A stretch of DNA of 64,000 bases from Bacteroidota bacterium (GCA_020444515.1 JAHLKX010000009.1:1-64000); one strand, 5' to 3'. Positions 18,783 to 28,863 are shown, counted from the first letter of the stretch. Notes: generated by a model from the sequence alone, not told the origin. Program-made: numbers and translations.

Positions 18783-19469
18783 ATGGATAGCGAAAAACAC
18801 ATCATGATCAGGAGTCTCATTCCGCCTGTTCTTTTCATTACCCTGTTGTGGCTGATCAAACTGGGAGAAATAATAACACATACCGACCTTCACTTTCTGG
18901 GCATCTATCCTTTAGAGATCAAAGGTTTGGTAGGTATTGTTACAGCGCCCATGATCCATGGTGACATCAAACATTTATCAGCGAATTCTGTCCCGCTTTT
19001 TATACTCGGGGCATGCATGTTTTATTTTTATAAAGAAATTGCCATTCGCACTACCTTGATCATCTATTTCATATCAGGTTTGTGTGTTTGGGTTGGTGGA
19101 AGAGAATCATGGCACATCGGAGCATCGGGTGTTGTTTATGGATTGGCCGGATTTCTTTTCTTTAGTGGAATCTTTCGCCGCGACAATCGGCTTCTGGCTA
19201 TCACCATGCTGGTGTCATTTCTTTACGGAGGACTTGTCTGGGGTGTCTTCCCCGATTTTTTCCCGGAAGAAAATATCTCTTATGAATCTCATTTCTGGGG
19301 ATTGGTAACCGGATCGATTTTAGCATTTTATTATAGAAAAGATGGCCCTCAACGGAAAAAGTACACCTGGGAAATTGAAGAAGAAATAGAATCTATAGAA
19401 AATGAGCAGAATGAAAAGGAAACCATTACCATTCAATATGTACCACCGGATAAAGCAGATAAGGACTGA
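18783..19469 (+). CDS. rhomboid-family intramembrane serine protease
   Basis: A 228-residue membrane protease with about six helices. The catalytic Ser is in HIGASGVVYG (about residue 112), the catalytic His is in ESHFWGLVTG (about 170), and HLSANSVPLF carries the conserved HxxxN oxyanion region of helix 2. After the last helix there is a ~45-residue acidic, Glu-rich cytoplasmic tail (EEEIESIENEQNEKE) that is not part of the fold. Substrate unknown. The stop overlaps the aat start by one base (TGATG), so the two are translationally coupled. Confidence 0.9.
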   Translation: MDSEKHIMIRSLIPPVLFITLLWLIKLGEIITHTDLHFLGIYPLEIKGLVGIVTAPMIHGDIKHLSANSVPLFILGACMFYFYKEIAIRTTLIIYFISGLCVWVGGRESWHIGASGVVYGLAGFLFFSGIFRRDNRLLAITMLVSFLYGGLVWGVFPDFFPEENISYESHFWGLVTGSILAFYYRKDGPQRKKYTWEIEEEIESIENEQNEKETITIQYVPPDKADKD

Positions 19470-20143
19470 TGCCTGTATTTCAACTGACCCATGAACTGGC
19501 CTTTCCCGATCCGGAAAATGCCGATCATTCAGGATTGCTGGCCATTGGGGGTGATCTTTCGGCAGAAAGGCTTATCCTGGCTTATGCCAATGGAATATTC
19601 CCCTGGTATTCACAGGATGATCCTGTGTTATGGTGGTCACCCGATCCAAGGATGATCCTTTATCCGCATCAACTTAAAATTTCGAAAAGCATGAGACAAT
19701 CACTTCGAAATAAAAACTATGAAGTGAGATTCGACACCTCCTTTTCTGATGTAATCAGGGCATGTAAACAAGCGCCCCGGCAAGGACAGGAAGGAACCTG
19801 GATAACAAAAGAAATGCAGGAAGCCTATATCCATTTGCATGATTTGGGATGGGCTCATTCGGTTGAAACCTTTCTGGACAATAAACTTGTCGGAGGACTG
19901 TATGGAGTATCCATTGGTAAAGCTTTTTTTGGAGAATCCATGTTTTTTGAGCAAAGAGATGCTTCCAAAATTGCCCTGGTCTACCTGGTCGATAAGCTAA
20001 TTGAATGGAACTTTACATTTATTGATGCACAGGTTGAAACCGAACACTTAAGGCGAATGGGAGCAATTAATATTTCAAGAAAACAATATTTGGAATTACT
20101 GAGAAAAGCAATAAATTATCCAACCATTAAGGGAAAATGGTAA
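19469..20143 (+). CDS. aat: leucyl/phenylalanyl-tRNA--protein transferase
   Basis: A 224-residue enzyme that transfers Leu or Phe from aminoacyl-tRNA to N-terminal Arg or Lys of proteins, creating N-degrons for ClpS/ClpAP. Family signatures are GIFPWY, WWSPDPRMI near the N-terminus, and GGLYGVSIGKAFFGESMF in the GNAT-like core. Full length. It is coupled to the upstream rhomboid gene by a TGATG overlap. Two proteolysis-related functions are therefore coexpressed, though a direct link is not known. Confidence 0.95.
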   Translation: MPVFQLTHELAFPDPENADHSGLLAIGGDLSAERLILAYANGIFPWYSQDDPVLWWSPDPRMILYPHQLKISKSMRQSLRNKNYEVRFDTSFSDVIRACKQAPRQGQEGTWITKEMQEAYIHLHDLGWAHSVETFLDNKLVGGLYGVSIGKAFFGESMFFEQRDASKIALVYLVDKLIEWNFTFIDAQVETEHLRRMGAINISRKQYLELLRKAINYPTIKGKW

Positions 20144-20148
20144 ATTTG
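20141..20148 (+). promoter_or_regulatory. possible internal -7 element before deaminase gene
   Basis: TAAATTTG followed by C matches TAnnTTTG and overlaps the aat stop codon. It may give the next gene extra transcription. The -33 element is weak. Confidence 0.35.
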
Positions 20149-20170
20149 CTATCCGTAAAAATTCGATAAA

Positions 20171-20644
20171 ATGACTCATCACAACACGTACATGGCAGAA
20201 GCGATCCAACTGGCTGCTGAAAACCTGAATCACAAACGGGGCGGTCCCTTTGGTGCAGTCGTTGTAAAAAACGGCAAGATCATTGGCAGGGGTGTGAATA
20301 CAGTGGTTTCTGGTAATGATCCCACCGCACATGCAGAAATCAATGCCATTAGGGAAGCTTGCCATTTTTTAGGCAATTTCCAACTTGACGGATGTGAAAT
20401 TTATACCAGCTGTGAACCCTGCCCCATGTGCATGGGTGCGATTTACTGGGCAAGACCCAGTAAAATTTTCTATGCAGCCAGCCGGTATGATGCGGAAAAC
20501 GCCGGATTTGATGATTCACACATTTACCATGAACTACAAACCCCCATCAGCCATCGCCAGATACCCACTGAGCAATTAATGAAACCAGAGGCTCAGGCAG
20601 TATTTAAAAAATGGATTGAACTGGAACATAAAGTGAGATACTAA
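20171..20644 (+). CDS. nucleoside/guanine deaminase (CDA superfamily)
   Basis: A 157-residue zinc deaminase. Zinc ligands are seen in HAEINAI (about residue 57) and PCPMC (about 82-86), in the usual HAE...PCxxC arrangement. The C-terminal half (DAENAGFDDSHIYHEL) resembles GuaD-like guanine deaminases more than the tRNA deaminase TadA, which would have a shorter, different tail. It probably converts guanine to xanthine in purine salvage, but other nucleobases cannot be excluded. The stop overlaps the next start (TAATG). Confidence 0.88.
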   Translation: MTHHNTYMAEAIQLAAENLNHKRGGPFGAVVVKNGKIIGRGVNTVVSGNDPTAHAEINAIREACHFLGNFQLDGCEIYTSCEPCPMCMGAIYWARPSKIFYAASRYDAENAGFDDSHIYHELQTPISHRQIPTEQLMKPEAQAVFKKWIELEHKVRY

Positions 20645-21132
20645 TGAGCATAGATGTCCTTTGGATCTCAATTGGTATGGTATTATTGATAGTGGGAATT
20701 GTGGGTTGTGTTCTACCTGTCATCCCGGGTCAGATATTGAGTTGGGGATCACTATTGATGCTACAGTTGACTTCCCCCCCGCACTTTACAGCCAAATTTA
20801 TTGTAGTTTGGGCTTTGATTACAGCAGCCGTCACTTTGCTTGATTATTATGTCCCAGTTTGGGGTACAAAAAAACTGGGGGGGTCGAAGAATGGCATCTG
20901 GGGCGCTACTTTCGGACTGGTGATCGGCATCTTTTTTTTCCCGCCCCTGGGTTTGATAATCGGGCCATTTGTGGGTGCCTTTGTTGGAGAATTGACGGCA
21001 GGAAAAGACACCCATACAGCCTTTAAATCAGGCTTGGGTTCTTTTGTAGGGTTTGTCGCAGGCACCATGATGAAGCTGGCCATCTCCTTTGTAATGGGTT
21101 ATTATTTTATTGTGAATGCTTTTAATTTATAA
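20644..21132 (+). CDS. DUF456 membrane protein
   Basis: A 162-residue integral membrane protein of the DUF456 family, with glycine-rich hydrophobic segments at about 5-30, 45-65, 80-105 and 130-160. The motif GCVLPVIPGQILSW near the N-terminus and GGSKNGIWGA in the middle are typical. Function unknown. It is last in the rhomboid-aat-deaminase run, overlapping the deaminase stop by one base. Confidence 0.85.
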   Translation: MSIDVLWISIGMVLLIVGIVGCVLPVIPGQILSWGSLLMLQLTSPPHFTAKFIVVWALITAAVTLLDYYVPVWGTKKLGGSKNGIWGATFGLVIGIFFFPPLGLIIGPFVGAFVGELTAGKDTHTAFKSGLGSFVGFVAGTMMKLAISFVMGYYFIVNAFNL

Positions 21133-21171
21133 GTTTGATGAATTTAAGGCAGGGAAATCTTCGTTTCGGAT

Positions 21172-21179
21172 TATATTTG
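21172..21179 (+). promoter_or_regulatory. -7 element of UXS-rmlD pair
   Basis: TATATTTG matches TAnnTTTG 48 bp upstream of the UXS start. No clear -33 TTTG at 19-20 bp. Confidence 0.45.
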
Positions 21180-21227
21180 TCGTGCAAAACCAAAATATGA
21201 AAATGAAATTACCCCTAATCTGAATAT

Positions 21228-22163
21228 ATGAAAAAAAGAATACTTGTTACCGGGGGTGCCGGTTTCCTGGGTTCTCATTTATGCGAGCGATTGCTAAAAG
21301 AAGAGAATGAAGTGATTTGTCTCGATAATTTCTTTACAGGTAGAAAACAAAATATCATACACTTGATCAACAATCCATTCTTCGAAATGATCAGGCACGA
21401 TGTGACCATGCCTTTTTTCATTGAAGTGGATGAAATTTATAACCTGGCCTGTCCGGCTTCTCCCATCCATTACCAGTACAATGCCATAAAAACCATTAAA
21501 ACATCGGTGATGGGGGCTATCAATATGCTGGGATTAGCCAAAAGGGTGCGGGCAAAAATATTACAGGCATCTACAAGCGAGGTATATGGTGATCCGGAAA
21601 TTCATCCACAAACTGAAGATTATTGGGGGCATGTCAATCCTATCGGGTACCGGTCATGTTATGATGAGGGCAAGCGATGCGCTGAATCACTTTTTTTTAA
21701 TTATCACCGGCAAAACAATGTCCGAATTAAAGTGGTTCGTATTTTTAATACTTACGGACCACGCATGGATCCTCATGACGGACGGGTGATCAGTAATTTT
21801 ATCGTGCAAGCATTGAACAACAAAGACATCACCATTTATGGAGAAGGAACCCAAACCCGCAGTTTTTGTTATGTAGATGACCTGCTGGATGGCATGATAC
21901 GGCTTATGCACACTCCTGATGATTTCACAGGACCCGTAAATATGGGAAACCCGGGGGAATTCACCATCCTGGAATTGGCTCAAAAAATCATTGACCTAAC
22001 CAAATCAAAGTCCCGGATCGTGCATGAACCTCTGCCCGCAGATGATCCAATGCAAAGACAACCAGACATCTCTCTCGCCCGCAAAACATTGAATTGGGAG
22101 CCCCAAATTCCGCTTGAGGAAGGCCTTGTAAAAACCATACAATACTTTAAGTCAATCAATTAA
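21228..22163 (+). CDS. UDP-glucuronate decarboxylase (UDP-xylose synthase), SDR family
   Basis: A 311-residue extended SDR enzyme. The NAD motif is [11 protein letters not shown] (residues 8-18) and the catalytic YxxxK is in [21 protein letters not shown] and [17 protein letters not shown] are characteristic of bacterial UXS. It converts UDP-glucuronate to UDP-xylose in the cytoplasm for surface polysaccharide. No UDP-glucose dehydrogenase is nearby. The RmlD-like reductase starts 9 bp downstream, so the two form a nucleotide-sugar operon. Confidence 0.9.
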   Translation: MKKRILVTGGAGFLGSHLCERLLKEENEVICLDNFFTGRKQNIIHLINNPFFEMIRHDVTMPFFIEVDEIYNLACPASPIHYQYNAIKTIKTSVMGAINMLGLAKRVRAKILQASTSEVYGDPEIHPQTEDYWGHVNPIGYRSCYDEGKRCAESLFFNYHRQNNVRIKVVRIFNTYGPRMDPHDGRVISNFIVQALNNKDITIYGEGTQTRSFCYVDDLLDGMIRLMHTPDDFTGPVNMGNPGEFTILELAQKIIDLTKSKSRIVHEPLPADDPMQRQPDISLARKTLNWEPQIPLEEGLVKTIQYFKSIN

Positions 22164-22172
22164 CAGAATCAA

Positions 22173-23039
22173 ATGAAAGTATTGATAACAGGAGCTAACG
22201 GACAGCTGGGATTAAGCCTGAAAAAGGTCGCCCCGGAATATCCTCAAGTAATATTTGAATTTACGGATATTGAAGAACTGGATATAACCGACCACTCTGC
22301 TGTTGAGCACTATATATCAGGGAAACATTTTACCCATATTATAAACTGTGCAGCCTACACCGCTGTCGATAAAGCCGAGGATGAGCCCCAAAAAGCGAGG
22401 TTGATCAATGTAAATGCGGTGCATAATCTATCAAAGATCTCTGCCAAAAACGATCTCTATTTTATTCAGATTTCTACTGATTATGTTTTCGATGGACACA
22501 ATTACCGGCCTTACCTTGAAGAAGAAAAGCCCAATCCAGCAGGGGTTTATTCTGCAACAAAAGCAGAAGGAGAAAAAATTGCATTGCAAACCAATAACCG
22601 GACAATTGTTATACGCACTTCCTGGCTCTTCAGTGAATTTGGCCAAAACTTCCTTAAAACCATACATCGCCTTGCGAATGAAAGGGATGAACTAAAGATC
22701 GTCTGCGATCAGATTGGTTCGCCAACTTATGCAACCCATCTTGCCAGAGGTATTCTTGAATTTGTTTTGCATCCCGATTTGATCAACGATCGTGAAATTT
22801 TTCACTTCTCCAACGAAGGGGTCGCCAGCTGGTATGATTTTGCCATTGAAATCGTTAAACTATCCGAAATACAATGCAACATTATTCCCATACCAACCGA
22901 AGGTTATCCCGTTCCGGCACCCCGGCCATTTTATAGTGTATTGAGTAAACAAAAATTCACTGAACGGTTTGCATACAAAATACCGCATTGGAAAGAGGGA
23001 GTAAAAGAATGCCTTTCCCTCTTCAAGGATGAAAATTAA
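22173..23039 (+). CDS. rfbD: dTDP-4-dehydrorhamnose reductase
   Basis: A 288-residue RmlD-type SDR, catalysing the last step of dTDP-L-rhamnose synthesis. Seen are the NAD(P) motif GANGQLG at residues 7-13, STDYVFDG, the catalytic YSATKAEGE, and the VRTSWLFSEFGQNF-type segment. RmlA, RmlB and RmlC are absent from the window, so they must lie elsewhere if the pathway is complete. It directly follows UXS (9-bp gap). Confidence 0.9.
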   Translation: MKVLITGANGQLGLSLKKVAPEYPQVIFEFTDIEELDITDHSAVEHYISGKHFTHIINCAAYTAVDKAEDEPQKARLINVNAVHNLSKISAKNDLYFIQISTDYVFDGHNYRPYLEEEKPNPAGVYSATKAEGEKIALQTNNRTIVIRTSWLFSEFGQNFLKTIHRLANERDELKIVCDQIGSPTYATHLARGILEFVLHPDLINDREIFHFSNEGVASWYDFAIEIVKLSEIQCNIIPIPTEGYPVPAPRPFYSVLSKQKFTERFAYKIPHWKEGVKECLSLFKDEN

Positions 23040-23071
23040 TGTTTCTATAACCTCCCTATTCTGAAAAACAA

Positions 23072-23079
23072 TAATTTTG
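23072..23079 (+). promoter_or_regulatory. -7 element of phosphohexomutase gene
   Basis: TAATTTTG followed by C, a full match to TAnnTTTG. It implies a leader of about 120 nt before the ATG at 23209. The leader contains a possible 27-codon ORF (23109-23192) of no recognised identity. Confidence 0.4.
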
Positions 23080-23208
23080 CACACATATTCCAAACCGAAA
23101 ATTAAAACATGATTGGTCCTTTAGCAATGCATCCAAAAAAATTTATTCTATGTTGGCTAAAGGACATTGAAGTTTACGTTATTACTCATTGAGACAAAAT
23201 TTTAAGCA

Positions 23209-24948
23209 ATGAAACAAACAGAACAATACATCATTGAACGCGCTGAAAAATGGCTAAAAGGTAGTTATGATGAAGATACCAAAAAGAAAGTCAAAGAACT
23301 GATTGAATCAGATTCCGCAGAATTGACAGACGCTTTTTACCGAGACCTTGAGTTTGGCACCGGAGGTTTAAGGGGCATCATGGGTGTTGGAACCAACCGG
23401 ATGAATAAATATACAGTTGGTATGGCATCGCAGGGTCTGGCCAATTATCTGAAAAAGATGTTTGCTGATAAAGATACAATATCCATGTCCATTGCCTATG
23501 ATTCGCGTCATAACAATACTTTTTTTGCAGGCATAACTGCCGATGTCATGTCAGCCAATGGAATAAAAGTTTATTTGTTTGAGAGCCTTCGCCCCACACC
23601 TGAACTCTCCTTTGCAATACGTCATCTAAAATGCCAGGCAGGAGTGGTAATTACAGCCTCTCACAATCCACCCGAATACAACGGATACAAAGCCTATTGG
23701 GAAGATGGTGGCCAGTTGATCAGTCCGCATGATAGAAACGTAATTGCTGAAGTCGGTAAAATATCTAAGGTTGAAGAAGTACGATTTGAACGCAATCCTG
23801 AACTGGTTGTAATGATTGGCGAAAACATTGATCGCGAATACCTCCGAAATATCAAGTCACTGTCCCTTTCTCCGGAGGTTATCCAAAGACAGGAATCCCT
23901 TAAAATTGTTTATACGCCCATCCATGGCACAGGAGTTAAATTGGTGCCAGAGGGTTTAAAGGCCTTTGGATTTACAAATGTTTACAATGTGCCGGAGCAA
24001 GATATCTCAGATGGTAGCTTCCCGACCGTCAAATCACCCAACCCGGAAGAACCTGCTGCACTGAATATGGCTATCGAAAAGGCAAAAAAAGTGGGCGCCA
24101 ATCTGGTGATGGCAACCGATCCGGATGCGGATCGGGTTGGCATTGCGGTTCGCAAATCTGACAATGAATTTGTATTGCTCAATGGTAATCAGACCGCGTC
24201 CCTCCTTATTTATTATCTTTTGACAAAATGGAAAGAAACGGGAAAAATTAAGGGCCAGGAATACATCGTTAAAACCATTGTTACCTCTGAAATACTGAAA
24301 GACATGGCCATTAAAAACGGTGTAGAATGTTATGATACCCTCACTGGCTTTAAGTACATTGCCGAAAAGCTCAGGTTGCTTGAAGGTAAAAAGCAATTCA
24401 TAGGCGGAGGTGAAGAGAGTTACGGTTACCTGGTAGGAGATTTTGTGCGTGACAAAGATGCCATCATTTCCTGCTGCATGATTGCCGAAACAGCAGCCTG
24501 GGCAGCCGACCAGGGAAAAACCCTTTATGAACTTTTACCTGTCATCTACCGGGAGTTTGGCCTTTATCGGGAAAAGCTTATCTCCGTTACCAAAAAAGGA
24601 AAAGCGGGGGCAGAAGAGATCCAAAAAATGATGGATGGTTACAGAAACGATCCCCCGGCTAAAATTCACGGATCAAAAATGATAGAAATCAGGGATTACC
24701 TTTCGCAACAGGTCATTGATTTAAAAACAGGTACTAAGAAAGCCATCGATCTTCCCAAATCCAATGTATTGCAATTTTTCCTTGAAGATGGCAGTAAAAT
24801 ATCAGTGAGGCCTTCAGGAACTGAGCCCAAGATTAAATTCTATTTTAGTGTGAAAGGCCAACTGAACGAGGTGGATGATTTCAAAAAAACAGAAACTGAA
24901 CTCGATGAAAAGATCAGCAAGATCATTGAAGATATGAACCTCAAGTAA
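23209..24948 (+). CDS. phospho-sugar mutase (phosphoglucomutase/phosphomannomutase)
   Basis: A 579-residue alpha-D-phosphohexomutase that interconverts hexose 1- and 6-phosphates through a phosphoserine. All four loops are present: the active Ser in TASHNPPEYNGYKAY, the metal loop DPDADRVGI, the sugar loop GGEESYGYL and the phosphate loop RPSGTEPKIKFYF. The ~580-residue length fits the PgcA-type PGM/PMM group. Substrate preference cannot be read from sequence alone. It supplies precursors for the nucleotide-sugar genes upstream. A strong bidirectional terminator follows. Confidence 0.92.
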   Translation: MKQTEQYIIERAEKWLKGSYDEDTKKKVKELIESDSAELTDAFYRDLEFGTGGLRGIMGVGTNRMNKYTVGMASQGLANYLKKMFADKDTISMSIAYDSRHNNTFFAGITADVMSANGIKVYLFESLRPTPELSFAIRHLKCQAGVVITASHNPPEYNGYKAYWEDGGQLISPHDRNVIAEVGKISKVEEVRFERNPELVVMIGENIDREYLRNIKSLSLSPEVIQRQESLKIVYTPIHGTGVKLVPEGLKAFGFTNVYNVPEQDISDGSFPTVKSPNPEEPAALNMAIEKAKKVGANLVMATDPDADRVGIAVRKSDNEFVLLNGNQTASLLIYYLLTKWKETGKIKGQEYIVKTIVTSEILKDMAIKNGVECYDTLTGFKYIAEKLRLLEGKKQFIGGGEESYGYLVGDFVRDKDAIISCCMIAETAAWAADQGKTLYELLPVIYREFGLYREKLISVTKKGKAGAEEIQKMMDGYRNDPPAKIHGSKMIEIRDYLSQQVIDLKTGTKKAIDLPKSNVLQFFLEDGSKISVRPSGTEPKIKFYFSVKGQLNEVDDFKKTETELDEKISKIIEDMNLK

Positions 24949-24950
24949 GA

Positions 24951-24978
24951 AAAAAGCCCTGAAAAATCAGGGCTTTTT
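24951..24978. terminator. bidirectional intrinsic terminator
   Basis: AGCCCTGA (24955-24962) pairs with TCAGGGCT (24967-24974) around a 4-nt loop, with an A run before and a T run after. It serves the convergent phosphohexomutase (+) and LamG protein (-) genes. Confidence 0.9.
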
Positions 24979-25001
24979 CTATTGTATTAGTGTAAGGACT
25001 A

Positions 25002-27335
25002 TTACTTAATAAATATCTTTTCTGTAGATAATCGTTCCGGGGTCACGATCTTCACAAGCAAATAACCGGGATTTGTATTTACCTTAATGGCATTGGCTCC
25101 TTTTTCCAAGTGTCCCTGTGCAACCAGTTTGCCCGAAAGGTCATAAATCATTGCATCCCCATGAAGGCTTTCCAGCAAATGGATCATCACCTGGTCGTTT
25201 TTAGCATAAACAAGAGCATCAGCGGAAGCACCGGTAGGATCTAATTTCAGGTCATCTGTTGAGAAACGAAGAATAAACCTTTCCGGGTCATCGTCAGCTG
25301 CTCCGGTGAATTTATAACTGCCAGAGTCCTTCAGGTTGTATACTATACCTTCCCTGGTATCTTCAAGATATATCGGTAAGCCCAGAAGGCCATCTTTCAT
25401 TTTAAAAGACAATTCAAAAATACCATCACCGCCGGCTTCAAAAGAAACGGGGATAACCGTTTGGGGTCCGATATGATCAATGGTATTGATAGAATAGATC
25501 GTTTGATCATCAAAGCGGGTGTACAATTGCGGAATCTCCTCCCCTCCTTTTAATTTCAGGGCATCCATATTTCCGTCAAAACCGGTGGTAGCATTTTCTT
25601 TTGCACGGATCACGGTTTCATCATATAAGCCCTCAGCATTTATAACTTTCAGTTTTATCAATTGATCCTGGTTGAGCGTATTTTTAAAGAAAGCCTGTCC
25701 CGTGTGTATCCGGGTATCATTGGTCACCTGAATATTTCCTCCGGATGTGCTGTTGCATTTAACGAAAAAGCCCTGGTGCGGTGCAATTTCATTGGTTGCT
25801 CCGTGTGTACTAACACCATCAATATAAGAAGCATACTGGCGGTTTCCATTGATGTAGGTGATGATATAAATGGCATCGTCCACATCGCTTTTGGTCCAGT
25901 TTGCATTGTCCCAGTCAATTCCCGATGGGTAAGGGTTCCCGATGAAATTATATCCTGAAGGATCTTCATTGGGGGGTGCACTGGTACCAGCCGTATTGGT
26001 GAGGCTCATGGAAAAGTTTCCGCTGTTGAGCGCGCCCGTGAACGTCACAGTTGCGTCACCGGTGTAAGCACTGGAAGCCCAGGCAGCATAACCCTCCATT
26101 TCATTCAAGCCGGCATTGACATTGGTAATATAACTCCAGGTTTCGGTCGGTTCATCCCATGACCGGAGATAGATGCTGGTAAATACTCCGGCTGTGGCAT
26201 TTTCGACCGGAGAAGAAACATAATGCCAGCGGTTCTCCGACAAGTACCTTTCTACGGTAGCACTGGAATATGACAGTGTTCCGTTATCGATAAAGGAGCC
26301 GGTACCCGTTGCATCGGATTCTATCAACATCTCCCCGCTGACCGTGAGGGTATATCCATTATCGATGGTAAGTGCACCACTGTTTGAAATGGTAAGGTTT
26401 TTGACCGTTTCATCTGCAGCAAGGTTAACATCGTGTTTAATATTGATCTGCGCCCAATCATTTAAAGGAGCATCCTGTCCGGTTGCCCAAACCCAGCTGC
26501 TATCATAATTACCGTCCATGGCCGTGTAATAAGGGATGGGAGCAGTGGTGGTCACCCTGTCTGGTTCACGTATATCATAACCGACAGCAGAACCCAAAAA
26601 TCCATCAAAACCATTCGGACCCTGATCATAAACAGTTTCTCCGGAAGTTTCATTAAAATTCCAATAAGCATGAAGTCCGGTCTCACTACCAGTCAATTCC
26701 TGGTACATTGTGCTTCGTAATTGTACCTCTGAGCGTGAATAGTTCCATATACGCACTTCATCCAATTGCCCATCAAAATAACCATATTGTCCCTCATCCT
26801 TATAACCCATGTATAGTCCATAATCAGGACTATAAAACGGTTCATTACCAATCGAATCAACAACGTTGAAAGAATTCACTAATACTCCATCAATATAAAC
26901 ATACATCGAAGTTCCATCCCAAGTTCCAGCTATATGGTGCCATTCATTGAGTCGAATGGTATCTCCAGAATGTAACCCAATATGATAATAACCATCAGAT
27001 CGAAAATTTAACCCAAATGCTAATTGTTTGTCGTGACCCTCTTCATGATTTAAACAAAGTACCATTAAAATAATACCATAATCATTATAAGCAGTAATAG
27101 CAGGATCTGTCTTTTGCATCACTGCTGGACTTCCTGTATAACTACCTAAACTTTGATATTTGTTAAGTTTGATCCACGCTTCAACAGTAAGACCTGTGAA
27201 ACCAACCATCTCATAATTTGGTATATCAACTCGATCTCTCTCATTAAAATCAAGTGCCGTATTTGGTTGTGCAGATAAATGTACCGAGAGAAACAGGACA
27301 CAAATCAGTATGGTGAATTTCGATAAATTTTTCAT
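25002..27335 (-). CDS. LamG-domain T9SS-secreted protein
   Basis: A 777-residue secreted protein from the ATG at 27335, where a clean signal peptide (MKNLSKFTILICVLF to LSAQ) begins. An in-frame extension to 27437 adds 34 residues with no signal character and is rejected. Order: LamG/concanavalin-like domain (about 22-210; WIKLNKYQSL, WHHIAGTWDG, DEVRIWNYSRS); a beta-helix-like stretch with 'LTISNSGALTIDNGYTLTV'; a long beta region; and a C-terminal T9SS sorting domain (about 705-777) ending EKIFIK. It is likely surface-exposed and glycan-binding. No catalytic motif is seen. Confidence 0.82.
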   Translation of the reverse strand: MKNLSKFTILICVLFLSVHLSAQPNTALDFNERDRVDIPNYEMVGFTGLTVEAWIKLNKYQSLGSYTGSPAVMQKTDPAITAYNDYGIILMVLCLNHEEGHDKQLAFGLNFRSDGYYHIGLHSGDTIRLNEWHHIAGTWDGTSMYVYIDGVLVNSFNVVDSIGNEPFYSPDYGLYMGYKDEGQYGYFDGQLDEVRIWNYSRSEVQLRSTMYQELTGSETGLHAYWNFNETSGETVYDQGPNGFDGFLGSAVGYDIREPDRVTTTAPIPYYTAMDGNYDSSWVWATGQDAPLNDWAQINIKHDVNLAADETVKNLTISNSGALTIDNGYTLTVSGEMLIESDATGTGSFIDNGTLSYSSATVERYLSENRWHYVSSPVENATAGVFTSIYLRSWDEPTETWSYITNVNAGLNEMEGYAAWASSAYTGDATVTFTGALNSGNFSMSLTNTAGTSAPPNEDPSGYNFIGNPYPSGIDWDNANWTKSDVDDAIYIITYINGNRQYASYIDGVSTHGATNEIAPHQGFFVKCNSTSGGNIQVTNDTRIHTGQAFFKNTLNQDQLIKLKVINAEGLYDETVIRAKENATTGFDGNMDALKLKGGEEIPQLYTRFDDQTIYSINTIDHIGPQTVIPVSFEAGGDGIFELSFKMKDGLLGLPIYLEDTREGIVYNLKDSGSYKFTGAADDDPERFILRFSTDDLKLDPTGASADALVYAKNDQVMIHLLESLHGDAMIYDLSGKLVAQGHLEKGANAIKVNTNPGYLLVKIVTPERLSTEKIFIK

Positions 27336-27561
27336 TTTACAGTTAGTTTGTTGCGGCAGTAGATAGCGTAAAATTACAATAAATTTTTGTATGACTGAGT
27401 AACAGCAATGCAATGGGATTTGTTTATTTATTTGCATTAAGTTTAATTTAATTTAACATAATTAAGCCAAAATAGGCTGTTGAAATATTGATGATAAAAT
27501 TCTGATTCAAATATTAAACCAACCTATTTACTGGTTATAATTGCAGGATAAAAAACAAGGT

Positions 27562-28713
27562 ATGAGATCGGCAATTCAATCCATATTAGTTGGGATATCA
27601 GTGTTTATTTTATTAACTTCCAGCTCGTTAATAAAAATAAATGCAAGTCTGGATGGGTACAAACATTTTACCGGAACCCTGGATACCAACATGCGGATTA
27701 CCTTTGATATTTTTTCCCAAAATGGTACGGTTCAGGGTTATTATTATTATGGATTTCCCGTACCGGGAGAAAGCAGTTATTTCCAGTTTGGAAAAACCAT
27801 GGCTATTGAAGGAATCATAGAAGGAAATCGTTTTGAAATTTTTGAAAAAATCAACCCGGAAAGTCGATTTACCGGAACCATCGGCAATAATGGAAGCATG
27901 ACTGGTAAATGGGCCAGGCGGACCTACCAAAAAGAAGTGTTGTTCAATCTGCAAGAAAATTATAACAACGGCAGCATTCCCCTCACCCCCTTTGATTATA
28001 ATGAAACACAATATGTTGTGCAGGAGGGTATAACCAGTAAGGACATGCCCAAAGCCAATATCGACATTTTACTTCTTTACCCAAATTCCTCAGCTCACAG
28101 GATGTTAAAAGATACCATTCACCACTATCTTTCAGTATATGCCCTGGATACAAACCTCATATCTTCATCGCCGGAACAGCTGATGAAATCCATGGCCCAT
28201 AGTTTCTTCAAATCCTATCAAATGACCACTGAAGGGATCCCAAACATTGAAGGACTGGCTGCTTTCGATTGGCAAAAAAAAATTTCCACAGAAGTTTTAT
28301 ACAATGACAATTATATTTTGTCGCTACGGTTAACTAAATATGCCTATGCAGGTGGTGCCCACGGAGTTAGCATTCAAAACAATCTTGTTTTTAATCTTAA
28401 AAATAACTCAAAAGTACACCTTAGAGATTTATTGTATGAAGGATTTGAACCGCGACTGAACGCCTTGATCGATAAAAAACTAAGGAAACTGAATGGTTTA
28501 AATAAATCGGAAAAACTTAAGGAAGCCGGATTTTTAATTGATGAAATTGAATACAACGACAACTTCTTTATCAACAATGATGGCATTATTTTCTACTACA
28601 ATGTATATGAGATTGCCCCTTATGCATCTGGCCCTCTGGAAATTTTTATCCCATTTTATGAGATTAGAGGATTATTAAAAGATGCTGGCCCCATTCAATG
28701 GGTTGATCTTTAA
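27562..28713 (+). CDS. DUF3298/RsiV-like secreted protein
   Basis: About 383 residues from the ATG at 27562; a TTG seven codons earlier (27541) is the alternative. An N-terminal signal/anchor segment (about 5-27) precedes a lipocalin-like beta region (about 30-125), a DUF4163-like middle, and a C-terminal DUF3298 domain (about 260-383) with the typical FYYNVYEIAPYASGPLEI. The DUF3298 fold is shared with the anti-sigma factor RsiV, which binds lysozyme, but no sigma factor is next door. Role unknown. Confidence 0.75.
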   Translation: MRSAIQSILVGISVFILLTSSSLIKINASLDGYKHFTGTLDTNMRITFDIFSQNGTVQGYYYYGFPVPGESSYFQFGKTMAIEGIIEGNRFEIFEKINPESRFTGTIGNNGSMTGKWARRTYQKEVLFNLQENYNNGSIPLTPFDYNETQYVVQEGITSKDMPKANIDILLLYPNSSAHRMLKDTIHHYLSVYALDTNLISSSPEQLMKSMAHSFFKSYQMTTEGIPNIEGLAAFDWQKKISTEVLYNDNYILSLRLTKYAYAGGAHGVSIQNNLVFNLKNNSKVHLRDLLYEGFEPRLNALIDKKLRKLNGLNKSEKLKEAGFLIDEIEYNDNFFINNDGIIFYYNVYEIAPYASGPLEIFIPFYEIRGLLKDAGPIQWVDL

Positions 28714-28855
28714 ATTTTAAGTTTTTATTCTAAACAGATATTTCTGTAAGTATTTTCGGTAAAAAGCTTGTTAGCTGTGGTTTATATATTTTGGGTTCAC
28801 ACATTGGGTTTCATATTAAAAAAAAAATTCATTATTCGTTAAACTAAAGTGTGTT

Positions 28856-28863
28856 TAATTTTG
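28856..28863 (+). promoter_or_regulatory. -7 element of sulfotransferase gene
   Basis: TAATTTTG, a full match to TAnnTTTG, lies about 96 bp upstream of the ATG. The rest of the 246-bp gap (28714-28959) is A/T-rich with nothing else recognisable. Confidence 0.4.

Noticed and set aside
23109-23192. 27-codon leader peptide before the phosphohexomutase gene
   Set aside because: No run of a regulatory amino acid, no attenuator hairpin after it, and no ribosome site; probably chance.
27336-27437. 34-residue extension of the LamG protein
   Set aside because: It lies before a clean signal peptide and has no signal character.
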